A DNA stretch of 16,885 nt from Micavibrio_C sp964577255 (GTDB lineage Bacteria; Pseudomonadota; Alphaproteobacteria; Micavibrionales; Micavibrionaceae): positions 1-16,885 of the forward strand of contig CAZNYM010000041.1 in NCBI GenBank assembly GCA_964577255.1, read 5' to 3'. Each line of letters starts with the position of its first letter. Position 1 is the stretch's first letter. A model generated the notes under the pieces. That model saw nothing but the letters and a program-made list of their open reading frames with translations, did not search any database and was not told the origin of the DNA. The position numbers and the translations under genes are program-made. This document shows, one piece after another, positions 6,833 through 16,885 of this stretch.

Positions 6833-7363
6833 ATGGCTAAGCGCTGGTACGTTCTGCATGTTTATTCCGGGTTTGAGAACAAGGTCGCCGAAGCGATCCA
6901 GGACAAGGCCCGCAAGCAGGGTCTTGAGGACAAGGTCGAGGAAGTGATGGTTCCGACCGAGGAGCTGGTCGAGGTTCGCCGCGGTCAGAAGGTCAACGCC
7001 GAGCGCAAATTCTTTCCCGGCTATGTTCTCGCTAAGCTCGATCTCGACGACGAAGTCTGGCATATGATCAAGGACACGCCGAAGGTCACGGGCTTCCTGG
7101 GCGCGGGCAACAAACCCTCGCCGGTCAGCGAAAAAGACGCCGAGCGCCTGATGCGCCAGATCAAGGAGGGCGTCGAGCATCCGCGCCCCAGCGTCCAGTT
7201 CTCGGTGGGCGAGGAGGTCAAGGTGGCCGAAGGCCCGTTCGCTTCGTTCAACGGCATGATCGAGGAGATCGACGAGGTCAAAGGCAAGCTCAAGGTCTCG
7301 GTTTCGATCTTCGGCCGCGCCACCCCGGTCGAACTGGAATTCACCCAGGTCGAGAAAGTCTGA
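6833..7363 (+). CDS. nusG: Transcription termination/antitermination factor NusG
   Basis: A 176-aa protein with the N-terminal NGN domain (MAKRWYVLHVYSGFENKV) that binds the RNA polymerase clamp, and a C-terminal KOW domain (about 121-176; FSVGEEVKVAEGPFASFNG). It links polymerase to Rho or to ribosomal protein S10. Two ATGs lie six bases apart at 6827 and 6833. The SD GAAGAGAG ends directly at the first, so the second has proper spacing and gives the usual MA(K)RWYV start. It is co-transcribed with secE. A 169-nt gap with two hairpins separates it from rplK. Confidence 0.97.
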   Translation: MAKRWYVLHVYSGFENKVAEAIQDKARKQGLEDKVEEVMVPTEELVEVRRGQKVNAERKFFPGYVLAKLDLDDEVWHMIKDTPKVTGFLGAGNKPSPVSEKDAERLMRQIKEGVEHPRPSVQFSVGEEVKVAEGPFASFNGMIEEIDEVKGKLKVSVSIFGRATPVELEFTQVEKV

Positions 7364-7394
7364 TTTTTCAGGCCTTTATTAAATCCTTGCATTC

Positions 7395-7422
7395 CGGGCG
7401 GAATGACCTTAATTTCCGCCCG
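7395..7422. repeat. 9-bp inverted repeat in the nusG-rplK gap
   Basis: CGGGCGGAA (7395-7403) and TTCCGCCCG (7414-7422) are perfect complements around a 10-nt AT-rich centre (TGACCTTAAT). No T-run follows, so it is not a standard terminator. TTGCAT (7387-7392) and CTTAAT (7408-7413) could form a weak promoter, which would place the -10 within the dyad. It could be an operator or an RNA hairpin. Confidence 0.6.
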
Positions 7423-7456
7423 TTCCCGGGTGGTCCGGGGCATATGTGGAAGGTTC

Positions 7457-7479
7457 GTCCGGGCGCGTCCCGCCCGGGC
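7457..7479 (+). promoter_or_regulatory. GC-rich hairpin in the rplK leader
   Basis: GTCCGGGCG (7457-7465) pairs with CGCCCGGGC (7471-7479) over 9 bp with one wobble, leaving a 5-nt CGTCC loop. It lies 54 nt before the rplK start. In many bacteria L1 represses rplK-rplA by binding the leader, so this or the dyad upstream may belong to such a site. I could not recognise the L1 motif itself. Confidence 0.45.
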
Positions 7480-7532
7480 AGCATAACAGAGCCGCACCAC
7501 GACCGTATCGCCATAAGATAACGGAGGACAAC

Positions 7533-7964
7533 ATGGCAAAAAAGATCACAGGTTACATTAACCTGATCATTCCGGCGGGCAAAGCGAACCCGTCGCCGCC
7601 GATCGGCCCGGCTCTGGGTCAGCACGGCGTCAACATCATGGAATTCTGCAAGGGCTTCAATGCCAAGACGGAAAAGATGACGCCCGGGATGCCAATCCCG
7701 GTCAAAATCACTGTCTTCGAGGACCGCTCTTTCAGCTTCATCATGCGGCAGCCGCCGAACACCTACTTCATCAAGGAAGCGATCAAGCTGAAGATGGGTT
7801 CGAAACTGCCGGGCCGCGACGTGGCGGGCACCATCACCACGGCGCAGCTGCGCAAGATCGCCGAACAGAAGATGCAGGATATGAACGCGCCCAGCCTCGA
7901 AGCTGCCGTTAAAATTCTGGCCGGTTCCGCGCGCTCAATGGGCGTCAAAGTCGTGGAGGGTTAA
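7533..7964 (+). CDS. rplK: 50S ribosomal protein L11
   Basis: A 143-aa protein (E. coli L11: 142). It binds the GTPase-associated region of 23S rRNA and is needed for RelA activation and thiostrepton sensitivity. The N-terminal domain carries the proline-rich PSPPIGPALGQHGVNIMEFCK. The C-terminal RNA-binding domain ends NAPSLEAAVKILAGSARSMGV. The start is set by SD CGGAGGA (7522-7528) and the normal MAKKITGYI N-terminus; the open frame further upstream reads through the structured leader. It is followed after 2 bases by rplA, as in most bacteria. Confidence 0.97.
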   Translation: MAKKITGYINLIIPAGKANPSPPIGPALGQHGVNIMEFCKGFNAKTEKMTPGMPIPVKITVFEDRSFSFIMRQPPNTYFIKEAIKLKMGSKLPGRDVAGTITTAQLRKIAEQKMQDMNAPSLEAAVKILAGSARSMGVKVVEG

Positions 7965-7966
7965 TC

Positions 7967-8668
7967 ATGACACTCAGCAAGAAAACCAAAAAAGCCAACG
8001 CCCTGGTCGATCGCAAGAAGCTGTATTCCACGGCCGAAGCGGTAAAGATCCTCAAGACCGCGGCCAAGGAACGCAAATTCAACGAAACCATCGAGCTGGC
8101 CGTCAACCTGGCCATCGATCCCCGTCACGCCGACCAAAGCGTGCGCGGCATGGTTACCCTGCCGCACGGCACGGGCGCCAAGCTGCGCGTGGCCGTGTTC
8201 GCCAAGGACGCCAAGGCCAAGGAAGCCAAGGAAGCGGGCGCCGACATAGTAGGTGCCGACGATCTGGCTGAAAAAGTGATGAAGGGCGAAATCAACTTCG
8301 ATCGCTGCATCGCGACGCCGGACATGATGCCGCTGATGAGCCGCCTGGGCAAGGTGCTGGGTCCGCGCGGCCTGATGCCGAACCCCAAGCTCGGCACCGT
8401 TACGCTTGACGTCAAAGCCGCCGTCGAAGCCGCCAAGGGCGGCTCAGTCGAGTTCCGTGCCGAAAAGGCCGGGATCGTCCATGCCGGCGTCGGCAAAGCT
8501 TCGTTCGCGGATCAGGCGCTGGTGGAAAACATCCAGACCTTCGTCGGCGCGCTGCTGAAAGCCCGCCCGGCCGGTGCCAAAGGCACGTACATGAAAAAAG
8601 TGACCTTGTCCTCGACCATGGGCCCGGGCATCAAGCTCGACCTGTCCGGCTTCAGCGCCGCGGCCTGA
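7967..8668 (+). CDS. rplA: 50S ribosomal protein L1
   Basis: A 233-aa protein (E. coli: 234). It forms the L1 stalk with 23S rRNA at the ribosomal E site, and in many bacteria represses its own operon by binding the rplK mRNA. Conserved segments are RHADQSVRGMVTLPHGTG, GRVLGPRGLMPNPKLGTVT (here GKVLGPRG...) and the C-terminal TYMKKVTLSSTMGPGIKLD. SD GGAGGG overlaps the rplK end, so the two genes are coupled. A strong terminator lies 19 bases downstream, separating it from the transporter gene. Confidence 0.97.
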   Translation: MTLSKKTKKANALVDRKKLYSTAEAVKILKTAAKERKFNETIELAVNLAIDPRHADQSVRGMVTLPHGTGAKLRVAVFAKDAKAKEAKEAGADIVGADDLAEKVMKGEINFDRCIATPDMMPLMSRLGKVLGPRGLMPNPKLGTVTLDVKAAVEAAKGGSVEFRAEKAGIVHAGVGKASFADQALVENIQTFVGALLKARPAGAKGTYMKKVTLSSTMGPGIKLDLSGFSAAA

Positions 8669-8687
8669 GTTTCTTAAGGAATCGATC

Positions 8688-8716
8688 AAAACCCCGCCCT
8701 CAAACGGCGGGGTTTT
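8688..8716 (+). terminator. Terminator after rplA
   Basis: A perfect 11-bp stem, AAAACCCCGCC (8688-8698) against GGCGGGGTTTT (8706-8716), with loop CTCAAAC. The T-run is four long, then GTGT. It should end the nusG/rplKA transcript, so the transporter gene and rplJL are separately transcribed. Confidence 0.85.
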
Positions 8717-8782
8717 GTGTCTTTCCGCCCGCCCGCTTTCAGGTGTAGACTCGGGACAGGGCATGACCGGGGGAACCTCAAC

Positions 8783-9658
8783 ATGATCTGGGCACTCTAC
8801 GCGCTCATCCACAGCATCAGCCGCGCCTTCTTCGTCGAAACCAACCGGGTTTACAGGGCGAACCCCTGGCACATCACCTTCTGGCAGGCGCTGTGCGGCC
8901 TGATCGTGCTGTTGCCGGCCGTTCCCTTCATGCACTGGCCGGAAAACGGCCACTTCTATTTCGCCGCCATCGTGGTGGCCGGCATCATGGCCTTCGGTTA
9001 CATGATCCAGCTGGGCCTGGCGGCGCAGAAGACCGGCCGGGTCTCCGCCATCCACATGGCGCTCGAAGCACTGTGCGCGGCCGTGCTCTGGGTCTTGATT
9101 CATCCCGAATCCTTCGCCACCTACCAGGAGCAGCCTGTTATCACTCTGGCTATCGTCTTGGCCCTGACGCTGATGATCGTGGGCATGCTCAAAATTCGCC
9201 CGAGCGACATCTCCTGGGCTACCTTCGCCGTGGTGGCGCCCGTGGGCATGACCTACGCCATCGCCGGGGTCACGACCAAGATCGTCATTCCCGCCACCCA
9301 GGTCGTCCCGACCATCCTGACCTATGTGTTCGTAAGCTTCGCGGTCATGACCGCGGCGCTAGGGGCCGGGCTCCTGCTCAAGCGCAAGGCCGACGCCGCG
9401 ATGCGCGCGCTGCCTACTCTTAAGGCCGGCTTTCTGACCGGTCTCTTTTCGGCGGCGGCCTACACTACTTTCGTCTGCAGCGTCGTACTGTCGCCCAACC
9501 CGGGCTATACCAGTGCGCTCGCCATGCTGCTGCCGGTGTGGCTGTTTTTGTTCCACCGCGCCTTCGGCGTCGAAGACCGCGCCAATCCCCTGGCGGCACT
9601 GGCCCTTGTGGCCGGGGCGGTGATGCTGGTAGGCCTGAGCGGCTTTTTCAGCCCCTGA
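8783..9658 (+). CDS. EamA-type (DMT superfamily) membrane transporter
   Basis: A 291-aa integral membrane protein with ten predicted helices (about 1-20, 31-51, 57-81, 87-106, 118-137, 143-168, 174-199, 213-236, 243-262, 268-289). That is the 5+5 EamA duplication. The last two spans show the family pattern of a Pro-containing helix (MLLPVWLFLF), an acidic residue after it (GVED, Glu264) and a Gly/Ala-rich final helix. Members export amino acids, metabolites or nucleotide sugars; the substrate here cannot be read. Start ATG 8783 follows SD GGGGGA (8769-8774); the frame is open upstream, but the earlier part is not membrane-like. It sits between rplA and rplJ, bounded by the rplA terminator and the rplJ promoter. 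Being an unrelated gene in a conserved cluster, it is probably an insertion. Confidence 0.85.
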   Translation: MIWALYALIHSISRAFFVETNRVYRANPWHITFWQALCGLIVLLPAVPFMHWPENGHFYFAAIVVAGIMAFGYMIQLGLAAQKTGRVSAIHMALEALCAAVLWVLIHPESFATYQEQPVITLAIVLALTLMIVGMLKIRPSDISWATFAVVAPVGMTYAIAGVTTKIVIPATQVVPTILTYVFVSFAVMTAALGAGLLLKRKADAAMRALPTLKAGFLTGLFSAAAYTTFVCSVVLSPNPGYTSALAMLLPVWLFLFHRAFGVEDRANPLAALALVAGAVMLVGLSGFFSP

Positions 9659-9670
9659 TCAAGATTTTCC

Positions 9671-9698
9671 TTGACCGCGGCCCCGCCGGCCGTTAAGA
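9671..9698 (+). promoter_or_regulatory. Putative rplJL promoter
   Basis: TTGACC (9671-9676), a 16-nt spacer and a weak TTAAGA (9693-9698). The start would be near 9705, just ahead of the L10 leader stem at 9710. The position is the main support; the -10 is poor. Confidence 0.5.
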
Positions 9699-9709
9699 AA
9701 GCGCCCATA

Positions 9710-9764
9710 CCTGTCCAAGACAGCAGGCGCCTTCCCCGGAAGGATTAAGTCCCGCCCAGATAGG
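9710..9764 (+). promoter_or_regulatory. L10(L12) mRNA-binding leader of rplJL
   Basis: GTCCAAGACAGCAGG (9713-9727) is almost identical to the E. coli rplJ leader core as I remember it, GTCCAAGACCGCAGG. It is followed by a local hairpin (CCTTC/GAAGG, 9730-9743), TTAA (9745-9748) and CCCGCC (9751-9756). The outer stem CCTGTC (9710-9715) pairs with GATAGG (9759-9764), with one wobble. This is the site where excess L10-L12 complex represses its own mRNA. It lies about 120 nt before the rplJ start. Confidence 0.88.
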
Positions 9765-9829
9765 AAAAAGCCAGATCGTCCCGGGTCAATTAATTTATGG
9801 GGGCTCTCCGTGCTTTTGCGTCTTGGACG

Positions 9830-9855
9830 GGATGAACGAAAGTTCGTCCTTTTTT
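9830..9855 (+). terminator. Attenuator in the rplJ leader
   Basis: GGATGAAC (9830-9837) pairs with GTTCGTCC (9842-9849) over 8 bp, with one T-G and a GAAA tetraloop, directly followed by six T residues (9850-9855). This is an intrinsic terminator 28 nt before rplJ and after the L10-binding leader. That position points to regulated premature termination rather than the end of the transporter gene. Confidence 0.75.
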
Positions 9856-9883
9856 ATTGGGAATTTTTTGAGGAGAGATCCAG

Positions 9884-10399
9884 ATGAACCAGAACCGCGC
9901 CAACAAGGAAGCGATCGTCACCGAAGTCGCCGCGCGCATCAAGGCTGACGAAAACCTGGTGATTGCCCACAACAAGGGCCTCAACATGGAAGAGATGACG
10001 AAGCTCCGCGGCGATCTGCGGAAAAACGGGGCACGCGCCAAGGTGTTCAAGAACACGCTGGTCCTACGCGCGATCGAGGGCACGCCCTATGCCGGCCTTG
10101 CGCCGTTGCTCAAGGGCCCGACCATGATCGCTTCATCCAAGGATCCCGTCACCACCGCCAAGATCATGCACGCGTTCGCCAAAGGGCACGAGAAGCTGGT
10201 CATCCTGGGCGGCTCGCTGGGCGCGCAGATTCTGGATGCCAAGGCGGTGTCCGCTCTGGCCGTCCTGCCGTCGCTCGATGAACTGCGCGGCAAGATCGTC
10301 GGCCTGCTGCAGGCCCCGGCTTCCAAGCTGGCTCGCATAGTTCAGGCGCCGCCCGCGCAGCTCGCGCGCGTGGTCAACGCTTACGCCCAAAAGGGTTAA
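9884..10399 (+). CDS. rplJ: 50S ribosomal protein L10
   Basis: A 171-aa protein (E. coli: 165). It forms the base of the ribosomal stalk, binding the GTPase-associated 23S rRNA with its N-terminal domain and L12 dimers with its C-terminal helix. It also represses its own mRNA as L10-L12. Typical segments are NKEAIVTEVAARIK near the start, HNKGLNMEEMTKLR, AKVFKNTLVLRAI and the C-terminal helix ending in ARVVNAYAQKG. SD GAGGAG lies about 8 nt before ATG 9884. The gene follows the L10 leader and attenuator and precedes rplL by 46 nt. Confidence 0.97.
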   Translation: MNQNRANKEAIVTEVAARIKADENLVIAHNKGLNMEEMTKLRGDLRKNGARAKVFKNTLVLRAIEGTPYAGLAPLLKGPTMIASSKDPVTTAKIMHAFAKGHEKLVILGGSLGAQILDAKAVSALAVLPSLDELRGKIVGLLQAPASKLARIVQAPPAQLARVVNAYAQKG

Positions 10400-10445
10400 G
10401 ACTTTTAAACTTTGCAACAATTAGGCAACTGTAAGGAGAAAGAAC

Positions 10446-10823
<378 letters not shown>

Positions 10824-10848
10824 TCCGGCGCCTTATCCGGAGACATTT

Positions 10849-10886
10849 AAACGGCCCCCTGATGACAGATCGGCGGGGCCGTTTTT
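10849..10886 (+). terminator. Terminator between rplL and rpoB
   Basis: AAACGGCCCC (10849-10858) pairs perfectly with GGGGCCGTTT (10875-10884). The stem continues with CTGAT/ATCGG past a one-base bulge (C10874), closed by a GACAG loop. A T-run (10882-10886) follows. In E. coli this gap holds a partial attenuator; here the hairpin looks strong enough to end most rplJL transcripts. Confidence 0.85.
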
Positions 10887-10925
10887 AATTCCATAATATT
10901 AAAGCGAATCCGGGGTAAATACTCC

Positions 10926-10954
10926 TTGACACTGTCAAGCCCTTCCGCCATAAC
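10926..10954 (+). promoter_or_regulatory. rpoBC promoter with dyad over the -35
   Basis: Perfect -35 TTGACA (10926-10931), a 17-nt spacer and CATAAC (10949-10954, 4/6). Start near 10961, giving a leader of about 195 nt. The -35 is the left half of a perfect palindrome, TTGACA-C-TGTCAA (10926-10938), a possible repressor site. The region 10887-10925 between terminator and promoter shows nothing else. Confidence 0.7.
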
Positions 10955-11022
10955 ACCCCTGCAAAATACCCGGGAAAAGTGTGAGTACAGGCGTTCCGCA
11001 TAACGGATAAATCTTTGATTTC

Positions 11023-11062
11023 AACCGCTTCGGATTGGCATGGTCCGTTCTGAAGCGGTTTT
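11023..11062 (+). promoter_or_regulatory. Terminator-like hairpin in the rpoB leader
   Basis: AACCGCTTCGGA (11023-11034) pairs with TCTGAAGCGGTT (11049-11060) over 12 bp, with one wobble and a 14-nt loop. It runs into only four T residues (11059-11062) and then CTG. It looks like a weak attenuator or pause hairpin inside the rpoB 5' UTR, 93 nt before the start codon. The rest of the leader (11063-11155) shows only the SD AAGGA (11141-11145). Confidence 0.55.
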
Positions 11063-11155
11063 CTGCGTCCTGCGGGGCGGTCAGAGATAAAAATTATTTC
11101 CGGTGTTTCGCTTTACGACGGCTTGGCAAAAGACTGACTGAAGGATTCGCAAACA

Positions 11156-15508
<4,353 letters not shown>

Positions 15509-15546
15509 TCCTGGTAACAAAACTTAATTGAAGAACAGAGAGTGGA

Positions 15547-15756
15547 ATGACAGAGCGTAACGAACTGCGTACCGGACTTGATTTTCTGAACGCCCACCGC
15601 GGCATGGTGGATAAAGAGTTTGAAGGACGTCACGTGGCGATAGCTGGAGAGGGAATCGTCGCCGTTGCCGGTTCCAGGGAAGAGCTGTGCCAGACCGTGG
15701 CAGATCAGGGTCTTCACGGATCAGGCTTGTGGTTTCACGAGGCCGGCCCGAAGTAA
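15547..15756 (+). CDS. Small DUF5678-like protein between rpoB and rpoC
   Basis: A 69-aa acidic ORF with ATG 15547 and a modest SD-like AGAGTGGA. It has no signal peptide, membrane span or metal motif. The core, EFEGRHVAIAGEGIVAVAGSREELCQTVADQGL (residues 24-56, shown in part here: GRHVAIAGEGIVA), fits the DUF5678 pattern of a short strand pair with 'VAI.dg.ivA.G.s.eEl...a...G'. I recall that family only by pattern, and it has no known function. The base use differs from its neighbours: five of ten Gly codons are GGA, and AGG, ATA and a TCA occur, whereas rpoB uses no TCA. That suggests a different origin or weak selection. It lies 38 nt after rpoB and 60 nt before rpoC, which normally abut more closely, so it is probably co-transcribed with polymerase genes. 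It could be a chance ORF, but the domain match argues against that. Confidence 0.6.
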   Translation: MTERNELRTGLDFLNAHRGMVDKEFEGRHVAIAGEGIVAVAGSREELCQTVADQGLHGSGLWFHEAGPK

Positions 15757-15816
15757 CGAATACAGTCCGCCACAGGGTGGGCGCAGACGAAGCGAAGTTT
15801 TTGTAGGAGCGCGACT

Positions 15817-16885
15817 ATGAACGAATTGATGAACCTCTTCGGCCAACCGACCGGACCGCAGTCTTTCGACAGCATCCGCATCGCCATCGCCAGCCCGGAC
15901 CAGATCCTGTCCTGGTCGTTCGGCGAAGTGAAAAAGCCCGAGACCATCAACTACCGCACCTTCAAACCGGAAAAAGACGGCCTGTTCTGCGCGCGCATTT
16001 TTGGCCCGATCAAGGATTACGAATGCCTGTGCGGCAAATACAAGCGGATGAAGTATAAAGGCATCATCTGCGAAAAATGCGGCGTCGAAGTCACGCTGAC
16101 CAAAGTGCGCCGCGAGCGCATGGGCCATATCCAGCTGGCTTCGCCGGTCGCGCATATCTGGTTCCTCAAGTCGCTGCCCTCGCGCATCGGTCTGATGATG
16201 GACATGACGCTCAAGGAGCTTGAGCGCGTCCTTTACTTTGAAAACTACATTGTCATCGAACCGGGCATGACGGCGCTCAAGCAGTATCAGCTTCTGAGTG
16301 AAGAAGAATTCATGGACGCCCAGGACCAGTACGGCGACGAATCGTTCCGCGCCAGCATCGGCGCCGAAGCGATGAAGGAGATTCTTTCCGCCATCGACCT
16401 GGAAAAAGAGCGCCAGAAGACCGAAGAAGATCTGCGTGACACCTCATCCGAGGCCCGCCGCAAGAAACTGGTCAAGCGCCTGAAGCTGATCGAATCCTTC
16501 ATCGCCTCCGGCACCCGCCCGGAATGGATGATCCTGGATGTCGTGCCGGTGCTGCCGCCCGAACTGCGCCCGCTGGTGCCGCTTGACGGCGGCCGCTTCG
16601 CGACCTCTGATCTCAACGACCTATATCGCCGCGTTATCAACCGTAACAACCGTCTCAAGCGCCTGATCGAGCTGCGTGCGCCGGACATCATCGTCCGCAA
16701 CGAAAAACGCATGCTGCAGGAATCGGTCGACGCGCTGTTCGACAACGGCCGCCGCGGCCGCGTCATCACCGGCGCCAACAAGCGCCCGCTGAAATCGCTC
16801 TCCGACATGCTTAAAGGCAAGCAGGGCCGTTTCCGTCAGAACCTGCTCGGCAAGCGCGTCGACTATTCGGGCCGTTCGGTCATCG
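15817..16885 (+). CDS. rpoC: RNA polymerase subunit beta' (5' part, truncated by window end)
   Basis: The first 356 codons are present and the frame is open to the window edge. The subunit forms the DNA-binding clamp and catalytic Mg site; the NADFDGD motif lies beyond this window. The N-terminal zinc site is intact: Cys70, Cys72, Cys85 and Cys88 in CLCGKYKRMKYKGIICEKCG, in the same positions as E. coli. Further landmarks are ERMGHIQLASPVAHIWFLKSLPSRIG and, near the end, RPEWMILDVVPVLPPELRPLV, NRNNRLKRL and GRFRQNLLGKRVDYSGRSVI. SD AGGAG (15805-15809) precedes ATG 15817. It is separated from rpoB by the small DUF5678-like ORF. Confidence 0.98.
   Translation, partial: MNELMNLFGQPTGPQSFDSIRIAIASPDQILSWSFGEVKKPETINYRTFKPEKDGLFCARIFGPIKDYECLCGKYKRMKYKGIICEKCGVEVTLTKVRRERMGHIQLASPVAHIWFLKSLPSRIGLMMDMTLKELERVLYFENYIVIEPGMTALKQYQLLSEEEFMDAQDQYGDESFRASIGAEAMKEILSAIDLEKERQKTEEDLRDTSSEARRKKLVKRLKLIESFIASGTRPEWMILDVVPVLPPELRPLVPLDGGRFATSDLNDLYRRVINRNNRLKRLIELRAPDIIVRNEKRMLQESVDALFDNGRRGRVITGANKRPLKSLSDMLKGKQGRFRQNLLGKRVDYSGRSVI

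Noticed and set aside
8717..8782. Upstream extension of the transporter gene from 8717
   Set aside because: It begins at the terminator's T-run and is not membrane-like. ATG 8783 has an SD and starts directly with the first helix.

Overview
The window is the tuf/rif ribosomal-protein and RNA polymerase locus of a GC-rich alphaproteobacterium. Evidence for this group: RpoB carries the alphaproteobacterial-type insertion before the conserved IRNTL-VDK segment; glycine dehydrogenase is split into GcvPA and GcvPB; and the gene order is that of the bacterial tuf - tRNA-Trp - secE - nusG - rplKAJL - rpoBC cluster. I cannot name a genus. A deep-branching, Rhodospirillales- or Micavibrio-like lineage is a guess.

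Layout: the window opens on the last codons of tuf (EF-Tu) and a strong terminator. Next come a CYTH-like gene, tRNA-Trp, and a leftward Blc-type lipocalin lipoprotein that shares a compact divergent promoter region with a rightward glycine cleavage operon (gcvT-gcvH-gcvPA-gcvPB). That operon ends in a small MliC-like lipoprotein overlapping gcvPB by ATGA. A near-consensus promoter then starts secE-nusG, followed by rplK-rplA and a strong terminator. A 10-TM EamA-type transporter gene sits between rplA and rplJ. rplJ-rplL follow, preceded by a clear L10-type autoregulatory leader and a terminator-like attenuator. After another strong terminator, rpoB has its own promoter and a leader of about 195 nt. 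A 69-codon ORF lies between rpoB and rpoC, and rpoC runs off the end of the window.

The main theme is a normally compact housekeeping cluster opened at four places: CYTH gene between tuf and tRNA-Trp; lipocalin, gcv operon and MliC-like gene between tRNA-Trp and secE; transporter between rplA and rplJ; and a small DUF5678-like ORF between rpoB and rpoC. Extra promoters and terminators break the cluster into separate transcription units. The most interesting regulatory signal is the rplJ leader: the 5' strand of the L10-binding stem can also pair over 12 bp with a segment that runs into the downstream attenuator, which suggests an L10-controlled transcription switch. RpoB also has an unusual basic N-terminal extension of about 55 residues. 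I see no mobile element, CRISPR array or phage gene.
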